Below are positions 46,791 to 55,768 of a DNA stretch of 64,000 bases, in pieces. A program made the translations under genes and the position numbers. The notes under the pieces were generated by a model. The model was not told the DNA's origin. It was given only the letters and a program-made list of their open reading frames with translations, and did not search any database. The DNA is taken from assembly GCF_002356295.1 (NCBI RefSeq), contig NZ_AP018042.1, positions 62,001-126,000 on the forward strand, read 5' to 3'. Position 1 is the stretch's first letter. Every line of letters begins with the position of its first letter. This stretch comes from Labilibaculum antarcticum. Its GTDB lineage: Bacteria; Bacteroidota; Bacteroidia; Bacteroidales; Marinifilaceae.

Positions 46791-48314
46791 TTACTCTAGT
46801 TCTAATTTTAAGACTGTTGCAATAGGGTTATATTCTACTTCTGGCATGGTAAGTAGTAAGGTTTGGGGAGTAAGTTTCCACTCGATATCTATGTCTGCCC
46901 CCATCAACTTTATATTTTTGATTGGTGAAGGAGGAAGGTTGCGGTGGAATCCACCAATAGCTCTCATTTTTATTGTTTTCCCGGCTTCCGGTACGCCTAA
47001 AAAGAAGACATACATCGACTTTTTGTCTTTAGCAAGGGTATAACGAACATCGCTGGCGGTGTATTTAACTTTAGCCGATTGCCCATCATGAGAAGCATCA
47101 GTAGCATTGGCATTACCATATCCAAAAATCTTAAATGGTCGTGTTCCATAAACCGCTTCGCCATAAATTTTCATCCAAGCTCCAATGTCTTTCAAAATAT
47201 CACGTTGCTCTTGGTTAATAACACCATCGGCTCGCGGCGAAATATTTAAAAGCACTGTCCCATTCTTACTCCACACATCAATCATGTTACGCACCACAAG
47301 TGCAGCATCTTTATACTTTTCCCCTTCCACATACATCCAATGACTATTGCTCAAGGTAATATCTGTCATCCAAGGCAAAGGATAAATATCTCTACGCCCA
47401 CCTTGCTCTAAGTCATCAATACCTATTTCCAGTGGAATATCTTGGTGCTTGCTACAGACTACAACTTCCTTATTGTGTTTCAGACCATTGTTAAAATGAT
47501 AAGCCAACATCTCGTTAATTTTATCTTCCGGAATCATGTTTAACCACGAATCATACCACAACATATCTGGATTGTATTTATCTACCACCTCTTCTACTTG
47601 ATCCAACCAATACTGGTTAAAATCCTCAATATTTTCCCAGTTTCCGAATAATTTACGAAGCTTTGGATCGGTAGTTGCCGTTGGTAAATCAGGATTATAA
47701 GGATAGTGACTGTTAAAACCATTGCGATCCCAATACTCCGGATTATTGGCATTGCGCTGTCCGTTTCTGGCATGGTGAAAAGTCGCCAGTGTCTTGATGT
47801 TGCGTTTCTTTAACGAAGCAAACAGTTCACCTAAAATATCACGTTTTGGTCCCATGTCAGCAGCATTCCACGGGTTTACTTCGCTATCCCACATGGCAAA
47901 ACCATCGTGATGCTCGGCTACCGGACCAGCAAATTTAGCACCTGTCATTTGAAACAAATCGGCCCACTCTTCAGGATCAAAATGTTCCGCTGTAAACATT
48001 GGAATAAAGTCTTCGTAACCAAATTCTTCAATAGGCCCAAAGTTCTTTTCATGGAATTTATTAACATCACTCCCTTTTACATACATATTGGCAGGATACC
48101 ACGCACTGCCATAGGCAGGTACACTATAAGGCCCCCAGTGGAAATACATTCCCAATTTGGCATCAGCAAACCATTCCGGCGCGGCTTTGTGTTGTTTTAG
48201 CGATTCCCAGTTTGCTTCGTACTTCTGATTTTCCCCTGTTACTTTTTGAGAGCGTGAGCAACTAGCCAATATTAGAACGCCTACAATAAAATAGATAAGT
48301 CTAAATTGCTTCAT
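46791..48314 (-). CDS. GH29 alpha-L-fucosidase/alpha-L-galactosidase lipoprotein
   Basis: 507 residues, lipobox LILASC (Cys19). Barrel LGMYFHWGPYSVPA, AEHHDGFAMWDSEVNPW and nucleophile Asp255 in PDMLWYDSW; C-terminal beta domain (SMYVFFLGVPEAGKTIKM). Last of a three-gene minus-strand operon: GH2, GH117, GH29, with a 2-bp gap to GH117. This trio would strip beta-galactose, anhydro-L-galactose and L-galactose (or L-fucose), exactly the alternating residues of a hybrid agar/porphyran chain, so alpha-L-galactosidase activity is a good hypothesis. Confidence 0.92.
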   Translation of the reverse strand: MKQFRLIYFIVGVLILASCSRSQKVTGENQKYEANWESLKQHKAAPEWFADAKLGMYFHWGPYSVPAYGSAWYPANMYVKGSDVNKFHEKNFGPIEEFGYEDFIPMFTAEHFDPEEWADLFQMTGAKFAGPVAEHHDGFAMWDSEVNPWNAADMGPKRDILGELFASLKKRNIKTLATFHHARNGQRNANNPEYWDRNGFNSHYPYNPDLPTATTDPKLRKLFGNWENIEDFNQYWLDQVEEVVDKYNPDMLWYDSWLNMIPEDKINEMLAYHFNNGLKHNKEVVVCSKHQDIPLEIGIDDLEQGGRRDIYPLPWMTDITLSNSHWMYVEGEKYKDAALVVRNMIDVWSKNGTVLLNISPRADGVINQEQRDILKDIGAWMKIYGEAVYGTRPFKIFGYGNANATDASHDGQSAKVKYTASDVRYTLAKDKKSMYVFFLGVPEAGKTIKMRAIGGFHRNLPPSPIKNIKLMGADIDIEWKLTPQTLLLTMPEVEYNPIATVLKLELE

Positions 48315-48316
48315 AT

Positions 48317-49597
48317 TTATTCTTTTAATTTTTTGTCCTCTTCTTTTATCCGCTCTTTTTGTTTTGAGCTTAAACCATATTTATAATGAAAATCAGGACC
48401 ATAAACATTGCCATGTTCTTTCATTTGTTGATCATCAATATCTAAACTTAAATCGCAATCAAATCGTGTCAATACAGAATGATTTCGATTCCAATCTTCT
48501 GCTGCATTTGTAAAGTGAGAAATGCCCCAAGTAATACCTCTTCCATCTTTGGTATCCGTAAAAGCATCCGGAATAAATGGTCCTCCGGCATCTGGCATCA
48601 ATTCTACAATTGATGCAATTTCAAAGTTCACCCAATCTTTCGCATATTGAATTGTATTTCGTTCCATACCATCTCGAATCACCAAAGCGGCAACACCTTC
48701 CTTAAAAGGAAATAATGTGGTTTCGTGACCAGAATTGATAACTGGATTTAATGGATGCTTAACAAATGGACCCAGCGGATCTTCAGAAATTGCCAAACCT
48801 TGCATACGAATTTTAGAAGGTTTTAGCTCTGGTCTTTTATCAAAATCACCTTTATAATACAAATAGATTTTCCCATTATGCACTAACGGATAAGGATCAT
48901 GAATGGAATATTGATCCCAAGAGCCTTCAGAACCATTTGGAATGACGACCTTATTAGCAGAAGTCCATGGACCATCAGGAGAATCGGCATACGATACAGC
49001 TACCGGACAAAAATCACCCCTTAAGCCACTCGCCTCCATAAAAGCCTGATAGTACAAATAATATTTCCCTTTCCATTTCAAAATATCAGTGGTTGTAACT
49101 GAACGCCAACCAGCTTGAGGCTTTGGAGGGCGAGGAACGGCTACACCTTGTTCTTCCCAGATGAAACCATCTTCCGATGTCGCATACCAAATCTCGGCTA
49201 AATCCCAATCGGCTGATGGAATCGTATCATTCGCTTCTTTTGCTCTCGCCATTCCCACTGATTTCACTACAGTATTGCGATAAGTATACCAAACGTAGTA
49301 CTTCCCATTTTCAAAGATTACTTTCGATGGGTCTCTGCGGGTAAGTGTACCATCTCCTCCGTTGTAATCAAAACCTTTTAATTTGGTGTATTTAAACTGT
49401 GTATACAATTCATTTTGTTCGGGACGAATGGACAAATAAGCATCGTAATTACGTTCTACAGCAGCACTTAATGCTCGATTTGGTTTTTCTTTTGAAACCA
49501 AAAATGGAAACCCTTTGTCATTGCTTTCTTGTTTTTGCTGACACGAAAACAGCACAATACTTACAAACAGGAAACAGAATATCTCTCTCATTATCAA
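48317..49597 (-). CDS. GH117-type alpha-1,3-(3,6-anhydro)-L-galactosidase (paralogue 3)
   Basis: 426 residues, lipobox IVLFSC (Cys19). Motifs: RALSAAVERNYDAYL helix, Asp89 in TRRDPSKVI, DWDLAEIWYATSEDGF, Asp234 in SIHDPYPL, His291-Glu292 in INSGHETTLFPF. By eye closer to the copy at 32163 than to that at 33451 (shared PRPPKP.GWRS and PDAFT segments). It sits 23 bp after the GH2 gene and 2 bp before GH29. Confidence 0.88.
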   Translation of the reverse strand: MIMREIFCFLFVSIVLFSCQQKQESNDKGFPFLVSKEKPNRALSAAVERNYDAYLSIRPEQNELYTQFKYTKLKGFDYNGGDGTLTRRDPSKVIFENGKYYVWYTYRNTVVKSVGMARAKEANDTIPSADWDLAEIWYATSEDGFIWEEQGVAVPRPPKPQAGWRSVTTTDILKWKGKYYLYYQAFMEASGLRGDFCPVAVSYADSPDGPWTSANKVVIPNGSEGSWDQYSIHDPYPLVHNGKIYLYYKGDFDKRPELKPSKIRMQGLAISEDPLGPFVKHPLNPVINSGHETTLFPFKEGVAALVIRDGMERNTIQYAKDWVNFEIASIVELMPDAGGPFIPDAFTDTKDGRGITWGISHFTNAAEDWNRNHSVLTRFDCDLSLDIDDQQMKEHGNVYGPDFHYKYGLSSKQKERIKEEDKKLKE

Positions 49598-49620
49598 ATA
49601 ATTTAACTACTCTCGCATTA

Positions 49621-52485
49621 TTAAAATTCAAACGTTAATTTTATCACAATAGGCTCATCAGCATTCCCAAAATAGTTTTCCGAATTTCCATGTGGCCCCA
49701 TTGTATCTGGTTGCTGAAATTTAGTACCTATGGCAGGTATGTTTTTCACAAAAGAGATATCTCCTTCTGGAAATTTTGGTGAAAGTCTACCTTTAGGATC
49801 ACCTGAAGGATTTTCAGGAGTCAACATACGCAAAAAGGTATGTGGTGAGTGACAGAATACTGTAAATCCTTTATTGTTTTCACTTTTAATCTTTGCCCAA
49901 TACAAGCTTGAGAAAAAGCCTTTAAATTCAGGATACACAAAACCCGATTCACCTGTAACGGTATTGTTATAATCGTTCTCCCACACCTGGAACTTGGTTC
50001 CTTTCATTCTGTTACGCCAAACTCTGTAAGGTCCATCTCCCAACCATTTCATACCGGCCACTTCTTCTTCGGGAAACGAAAAGCTGATTCCTTTGTAATC
50101 CGTCACTCGTTTTTCACTCTTCATTTCAACTGATAAATCCAATAATCCATTCGGATAGATTGTCCATTTAATGATGTCGGAGCTTAATTCTACATGGGTA
50201 GTCCATTCTGGAGTTTTATCCTTTTTTTCGAAAACAGCGGTAATTTCCACCATGTTGTTTCCTGTCTTTACAGAAACATTCTCGATTTTATCATTTTGTC
50301 CAAGAATGATAGGTCCGTTCTTCAAAGGAATGACTTTATCCCCCTTTTTCACCTCTTGAAGTAAGCCTGTTTTTTCGGAGAAAGTAAAAACAATATTATT
50401 CGCTTCAACAATAATTTGCGAGTTCTTAATTTCTGATTTAACCTTCCCTTTTCCTTTATCGCTTACCGCATCTTGATTCAATTGTGCTGGTGATTGTATT
50501 GGATAAGACCAGGTAAATATTTCCTTTCCATAAAGATCTGTCGCCGTTAAATGCAGTGCATCGGATGATTTCCAATTCGAAGGCATATTCACATTAAAAG
50601 CAGCTTTTCCACCAGGAGCTAGTTGGGCTAAGTCAACTCTGTTTTCTGATAAAATATCAAAATCAGTACTTCCTTCCGGACCATTAAACCTCACCCACTT
50701 GGCAGTCATTTTGCAATCCTTCAAATTTGTATAATGATATCTGTTTTCAATTCGGAATGTGCCATTGAAATCATCATTAATAAAACGGTCTTCAATGTAA
50801 ATGGGCGACCATACTTCCTTAATGGTGAAATAACTAGCTTCCTTTTCTCCATAAGGCCCAACAATGCCATCAGCGGCGTGATTTCCATCAAAGTCAAGTA
50901 CATTATTTTTATCTGTTCTCACCACGCCTTCGTCGGCAAAGTCCCATAAAAACCCACCTGCACTCAATGGCATATTCCACATTTGGGTCCAATAATCATC
51001 TAATCCGGCACCATGTCCGCCGTCGTATAAACCATGTAAAAATTCCGTTGGAAAGAAAATCTTATCTTTTTTATAACCATCATTTGCCAATGCATGGTAA
51101 TGGAAATAGTGCAGAGTGTTGGTTTTTCTGAAAATATTCCATGGATGAATTACCTCTCGTTTTTGAATATCCCAAAGTGCATAGTCATCATCCAATTCTG
51201 TATTCCAGCCAGTTTCGTTCCCATTCGCCCAAAGCAAAATTGAAGGGTGATTCACATCACGAACAACCATTTCTTCAACTATTTTTCGTCCCACTTCTGT
51301 ATCTAAATGTGGACTGTGCCAGGTACATACTTCATCAATTACGAATAATCCTAAAGAATCACAAACATCCAAAAAATGAACATCAGGTGGATAATGTGAC
51401 ATCCGCACCGCATTCATATTCATGTCCTTCATCATGTTCACATGTTCGATACTTAATTCTTTTGAACACGTTCTTCCCGATTTAGGATAAAATGAATGAC
51501 GGTTAACGCCTTTGAATTTAATTCGCTGACCATTCACATATATTCCATCACCTTCCAATACTTCTACCGTACGGAAACCAATTCGTTGCTTAACTACATG
51601 CAATACTTCACCCCTTTTATCCAACAAACTAACTTGTAAATTGTATAAATTTGCTTGTTCGGGATTCCATGTTCGAATATTTGAAGCTTGAGCAGATACA
51701 CTCCATTTTCCTTCTTCTTTTTGAATATCCTCAACTTTAATATCCTGAATCTTATTTCCTTTTAAATCGAAAAGAGTCAATTTAATTTTGTCTGCCTTCT
51801 TTGAATCAATGAACACATCAGCAGTAATTGCGCCATCGGCCTTAGCATCAACAGCCAAGCGATCGATGTTTTCTTTTGGAGAAACGCTTAAGTAAACTGG
51901 ACGATAAATACCACCGAAAATCCAAAAATCAGCCTTACGTTCCGCATAATTGATAGACTCATTGTCTGAAACCTTATTTACCTTAACCTCCAATAAATTG
52001 TCTACTCCATATTTTAGTAAATCGGTAATCGTATATTTGAATTCGTAAAATGCTCCCTGATGAATTTCACCAGCAAGTTTACCGTTTATCTTTACTTCAG
52101 CATCGGTCATTACACCTTCAAACACAATTTTCACATCCTTACTTTTCCAGTTCTCAAAAACTGCAAATTGATATTTGTATAAACCATGTTCTTTGTATCG
52201 TTTATCCAAATCATCGTGCCCATAGTTATAATGTCCGAAACCTTGCTGTTCCCAACACGACGGAACGCCAATTGTCGTCCATTTGCCACTCTTCATCCCC
52301 TCAGAACAATAGAAATCCCAATTCACCATATCATCTTTACCTGTACCTGATAGGTATTGAATTTCGGTACTCAAATCCGACCAAGTAGATCGTCCGTTCT
52401 TGTTTGATTGAGCACTACTATTACTTGTCATTAAAACCTGAATGAAAATCAAACTCAAAATGACATTGGCAGAAATCTTATTCAT
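49621..52485 (-). CDS. GH2 beta-galactosidase, large type
   Basis: Start placed at ATG 52485 because the longer frame (52530) adds 15 residues before a proper signal peptide (MNKISANVILSLIFIQ ... NSSAQ); 954 residues. Sugar-binding jelly roll (GVPSCWEQQGFGHYNYG), Ig-like domain, barrel (GVNRHSFYPKSGRT), acid/base Glu in WANGNETGW (about 424) and nucleophile Glu in FFPTEFLHG (about 481). The C-terminal beta-galactosidase small-chain-like domain is present (DYKGISFSFPEEEVAGM, WLGDGPYRVWRNRMKG). First gene of the GH2-GH117-GH29 operon. Divergent from the membrane regulator, with an AACGG repeat operator candidate between them. Confidence 0.9.
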   Translation of the reverse strand: MNKISANVILSLIFIQVLMTSNSSAQSNKNGRSTWSDLSTEIQYLSGTGKDDMVNWDFYCSEGMKSGKWTTIGVPSCWEQQGFGHYNYGHDDLDKRYKEHGLYKYQFAVFENWKSKDVKIVFEGVMTDAEVKINGKLAGEIHQGAFYEFKYTITDLLKYGVDNLLEVKVNKVSDNESINYAERKADFWIFGGIYRPVYLSVSPKENIDRLAVDAKADGAITADVFIDSKKADKIKLTLFDLKGNKIQDIKVEDIQKEEGKWSVSAQASNIRTWNPEQANLYNLQVSLLDKRGEVLHVVKQRIGFRTVEVLEGDGIYVNGQRIKFKGVNRHSFYPKSGRTCSKELSIEHVNMMKDMNMNAVRMSHYPPDVHFLDVCDSLGLFVIDEVCTWHSPHLDTEVGRKIVEEMVVRDVNHPSILLWANGNETGWNTELDDDYALWDIQKREVIHPWNIFRKTNTLHYFHYHALANDGYKKDKIFFPTEFLHGLYDGGHGAGLDDYWTQMWNMPLSAGGFLWDFADEGVVRTDKNNVLDFDGNHAADGIVGPYGEKEASYFTIKEVWSPIYIEDRFINDDFNGTFRIENRYHYTNLKDCKMTAKWVRFNGPEGSTDFDILSENRVDLAQLAPGGKAAFNVNMPSNWKSSDALHLTATDLYGKEIFTWSYPIQSPAQLNQDAVSDKGKGKVKSEIKNSQIIVEANNIVFTFSEKTGLLQEVKKGDKVIPLKNGPIILGQNDKIENVSVKTGNNMVEITAVFEKKDKTPEWTTHVELSSDIIKWTIYPNGLLDLSVEMKSEKRVTDYKGISFSFPEEEVAGMKWLGDGPYRVWRNRMKGTKFQVWENDYNNTVTGESGFVYPEFKGFFSSLYWAKIKSENNKGFTVFCHSPHTFLRMLTPENPSGDPKGRLSPKFPEGDISFVKNIPAIGTKFQQPDTMGPHGNSENYFGNADEPIVIKLTFEF

Positions 52486-52580
52486 ATAATCTAGATTAAA
52501 AAAATCAATTTGTAATTTACATAGAAACACTTAATTCTTACTATCAAAGAAAGATTAAAACCAATAAAAGAGCTACCTTT

Positions 52581-52608
52581 AACGGCACTTTAACGGTAGC
52601 CATAACGG
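52581..52608. promoter_or_regulatory. Three phased AACGG direct repeats in the divergent promoter
   Basis: (T)AACGG occurs at 52581, 52592 and 52604, spaced 11 and 12 bp (about one helical turn), in the 215-bp region between the GH2 operon and the membrane regulator gene. The arrangement suits cooperative binding of a winged-helix protein on one DNA face. The link to the neighbouring regulator is inference. Confidence 0.5.
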
Positions 52609-52700
52609 TTATTAACCTCACTATAACAAATAGAATACTAGACGAATAAGTCAAATAGGCTCCAATTACAACAAAACGATTCACAACAAGATAAATTCAT

Positions 52701-53849
52701 ATGCTCTCAAAGGATAAAAAACTAGAAATAACAAAACAAATAGTTGGGAGTGATACCTTTAAAAATGCTCCAACCAGCATTGCTATTTTAAAATATTTGG
52801 TTCAGTCCAATATCGAAGACCGATTTTTAAAAGAAAGTGTAATTGATATTGAATTTTTCGGTTCAAATTCTGATTCTGAAAAAAATAATCCAAGAGTAAG
52901 AGTAAATATTTTTAACCTTAGAAATAAACTAAAAAACTATTACGAAGGTGAAGGAGCAAATGATTTATGGCAGATAAAAATTGACAAAGGACAATATGCT
53001 GTTCGTTTCGAAAAACAAAATTTAAAAAGAAAACGGATTTCAATGCCTCGATACAGACGGCTGATACCTTATTTGCTTTTTTCAATTGCTCTTATCGCAT
53101 TAATTCTTTCTCGCCTTCCTGCTTCAACACCATTACTATGGCAAGGCTTCTTTAAAAATGAACATTCTACCAACCTTTTTATTGGTGATGCTTTTGGATA
53201 TGGAGGAAAGACCGCATCTGGACTGGCTGGCTGGACCCGCGATTTCAGCATCAACAGTTTGGACGAATACTATGCCATGCTCGACCAAAATCCGGAACTA
53301 AAAGCCAGCACTACCCCAACGGAATTCTTCTACTCAACACGCATGGCAGAAAATGCGACTCACGATTTAGCACGATTTTTCACAAAATGGGACAAGGACT
53401 TTGAAATTAAATATGCAACACGCACTTCATTTTCAGACATAAAAAAAGGAAACACCATTTACGTAGGGCGATTTAAAGATCAAAAGAATTTTGTATATCT
53501 TTTTAACGAAGCCAATCCCTTTTTTAAAATCAACGGAAAAAAGGTAGAATTTACCGGTCATGCAAGTATTGCTGATACCATAATCTCTACAGACTCAAAA
53601 GGAATTGAATTAGATTACACGGTGGTATCCAGAATGCCTGGGCCTAACAATACAGAACAGTTCTTATTCTTTTCCGACCACGATATCGGAGTAATGGCTA
53701 CCGTGGAATATTTTACCAATGCAGATTCGATTACTGCATTTGCAAATAAATATTTAGATGGGAAACCCTATTTTACAGCCATTTATAAGACAAAAGGGAA
53801 AGAGCGTATTAATCTTGACCTAGAAACAATAATGGTTGTGCCGTTCTAA
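52701..53849 (+). CDS. Membrane-anchored DNA-binding regulator (one-component type)
   Basis: 382 residues. The N-terminal cytoplasmic part (about 10-105) has the pattern NNPRVRVNIFNLRNKLKNYY, then NDLWQIKIDKGQYAVRF. That pattern is shared with winged-helix-like domains found at the front of many membrane-bound TPR/cyclase-type regulators (VRVxxxRLRxxLxxYY...IxLPKGxYxPxF). A basic stretch and one membrane helix (about 121-138, IPYLLFSIALIALILSRL) follow. The C-terminal ~240 residues would be periplasmic (NLFIGDAFGYGGKTASGLAGW, TPTEFFYSTRMAEN) and I do not recognise the domain. It resembles ToxR-like topology and is placed divergently from GH2-GH117-GH29. A single-protein sensor-regulator of part of the PUL is a sensible guess. 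Confidence 0.65.
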   Translation: MLSKDKKLEITKQIVGSDTFKNAPTSIAILKYLVQSNIEDRFLKESVIDIEFFGSNSDSEKNNPRVRVNIFNLRNKLKNYYEGEGANDLWQIKIDKGQYAVRFEKQNLKRKRISMPRYRRLIPYLLFSIALIALILSRLPASTPLLWQGFFKNEHSTNLFIGDAFGYGGKTASGLAGWTRDFSINSLDEYYAMLDQNPELKASTTPTEFFYSTRMAENATHDLARFFTKWDKDFEIKYATRTSFSDIKKGNTIYVGRFKDQKNFVYLFNEANPFFKINGKKVEFTGHASIADTIISTDSKGIELDYTVVSRMPGPNNTEQFLFFSDHDIGVMATVEYFTNADSITAFANKYLDGKPYFTAIYKTKGKERINLDLETIMVVPF

Positions 53850-53881
53850 TTGGAAACTCACCTCTAAAAAAAAGCATTAAA

Positions 53882-53914
53882 AAACCCTGAATCGCATTTT
53901 GCGATTCAGGGTTT
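53882..53914. terminator. Bidirectional terminator between regulator and sulfatase
   Basis: 15-bp perfect stem (AAACCCTGAATCGCA / TGCGATTCAGGGTTT), TTT loop, followed by a T-run. Confidence 0.9.
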
Positions 53915-53937
53915 TTTTATTTTCAGTTATACTACGT

Positions 53938-55734
53938 CTACAATCTCTCTACAAGAAAATAGTAAGCCATTTCCTTCTCTCCTTTATCATTGGTAAAACT
54001 TCCGTAAAAATTCATTTTACCTGCCGCCAATTCAATTTCAACCTCAGCAGCTTTATTGTCTTTTGTAAAAGAGCATTTGTACTCTTTTCCATCAACAACA
54101 ATCATTGGGTTCTTTAAGGATAATGATTTCCCCTCCTCTATCATTTCGGTATGACTGGTCGCTTTTACACCATCAACCGCAGCATCCATTTCCAAATTAC
54201 TCTCTTCAGGATATCTTGAAATAGTAAACTTGTACTTGCCTGATTTCACAACTTCGGTAAAAAATTCACCTTCGCTAAAAGCATCTCCTTTACGGATATA
54301 ATTCTGATTCCAAGGAATATTCTGCTCACTGTGCATATCATGACAAGTCAAGTGCATTGGATTTTCATGATCAGATCCTATTTTCATTAATGAATATTCA
54401 AAATCCTTCTCGGTACTCGTCCACCATTGATCGTAAAATGAATTCATTTCTGATACAACATCAGGATAGGCATTAGCAACATTCACGTTCTGCCCCGGAT
54501 CTTCATGAATATCATACAACTCATCACCATTCACCAAACGCCATCGTGTTGTCATTACGCATGAATTTCTGCCTTTTTTTGGCCATTGAATACGCTGAGT
54601 ATCTGTCACCAACATTCTTTTGTCAAAATCAGTTTTTGACGGTTCATTAAAGATCATATCCTTAAGAGATTTTCCATCCATCTCTGATTCATAGGTGTGT
54701 TTCAAATCACACAAATCGACTAATGTTGGTAATAAATCAACATGAGCGGTTAACGAATTAATATCTCTACCTTCTTTAGGCATTGCGTCGGGCCAACTAA
54801 TAAAACAAGGAACTCGATGACCACCGTCGTATTGACTTCCTTTTATCCCTCTCATTCCAGCATTATAACCAGTTGTTTCACCCGTTTTCTTATCTATATA
54901 ATAACCTGCAATAGTTCCGTTATCGGTCATGAAAATCAGGATTGTGTTTTTAGAAACGCCTTGTTCTTCCAATTTTTTACGGAATTTTCCCACCTGCTCA
55001 TCCATCTCAGTAATCATACCATAAAAACGCTTTTGTGCTGGCTTCAAATTGGCATCTTTATACATTTCGTAATACTTCTCTGGCACATTAAATGGACTGT
55101 GCGGTGCATTCAACGACAAGTAAAGGAAAAATGGTTTCTCTTTATTTGCTTGAACAAATTTACTCGCTTCCTTAAACCAAACATCTGTGCAATAGCCTTC
55201 TACTTTCTCTGGTTCTCCATTTCGAAAATAAGTGTCATCGAAATAATCATTGTTCCAATAATCAGGCGTTTGACCTACGCCACCACCCCCATTATAAAAA
55301 GCAGTATCAAAACCTCTATCGTGTGGACGAAATGGGTACATATCTCCCAAATGCCATTTTCCAAACATAGCTGTCGCATAACCATTTTCCGAAAAAACAT
55401 CAGCAATTGTAGTCTCCTTTTCATTCAATAAAGAACATCCACCAATGGTATGCCATGTTCCATTTCGATTAGAATTACGACCAGTCATTAATCCTCCTCG
55501 CGTTGGAGTACATGTGGTTCCTGTATGAAAATTGGTCAAACGAACACTTTCCGAATACAATTGATCAATATTCGGCGTTTTAATAATCGAGTTTCCATGG
55601 CAAGCCAAATCGCCATACCCCTGATCATCAGTCATTATTAAAATAACATTTGGTTTTTCAACAGGAGCTTCTGGTTGACAACCCAAAATGGGTAGAGCAA
55701 TAGTAAGTGCTCTAAATAAGTTTTTTATTTTCAT
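53938..55734 (-). CDS. S1-family sulfatase lipoprotein with extra C-terminal domain
   Basis: 598 residues, lipobox LPILGC (Cys19). Metal-site start VILIMTDDQGYGDLACHGN, formylglycine motif C75-T-P-T-R79 in TTCTPTRGGLMTGRNSNR, MFGKWHLGDMYPFRPHDRGF, LNAPHSPFNVPEKYY, MTDNGTIAGY. Beyond about residue 470 there is an additional beta-rich region (FFTEVVKSGKYKFTISRYPEE ... AAEVEIELAAGKMNFYGSF), typical of the DDQGYGDLACHGN sulfatase group. Second gene after GH16 (34-bp gap), so it likely desulfates the products of that endo-enzyme. Confidence 0.93.
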   Translation of the reverse strand: MKIKNLFRALTIALPILGCQPEAPVEKPNVILIMTDDQGYGDLACHGNSIIKTPNIDQLYSESVRLTNFHTGTTCTPTRGGLMTGRNSNRNGTWHTIGGCSLLNEKETTIADVFSENGYATAMFGKWHLGDMYPFRPHDRGFDTAFYNGGGGVGQTPDYWNNDYFDDTYFRNGEPEKVEGYCTDVWFKEASKFVQANKEKPFFLYLSLNAPHSPFNVPEKYYEMYKDANLKPAQKRFYGMITEMDEQVGKFRKKLEEQGVSKNTILIFMTDNGTIAGYYIDKKTGETTGYNAGMRGIKGSQYDGGHRVPCFISWPDAMPKEGRDINSLTAHVDLLPTLVDLCDLKHTYESEMDGKSLKDMIFNEPSKTDFDKRMLVTDTQRIQWPKKGRNSCVMTTRWRLVNGDELYDIHEDPGQNVNVANAYPDVVSEMNSFYDQWWTSTEKDFEYSLMKIGSDHENPMHLTCHDMHSEQNIPWNQNYIRKGDAFSEGEFFTEVVKSGKYKFTISRYPEESNLEMDAAVDGVKATSHTEMIEEGKSLSLKNPMIVVDGKEYKCSFTKDNKAAEVEIELAAGKMNFYGSFTNDKGEKEMAYYFLVERL

Positions 55735-55768
55735 TTTTCTGATATTTGATCTGGTAAATCATCAACAC

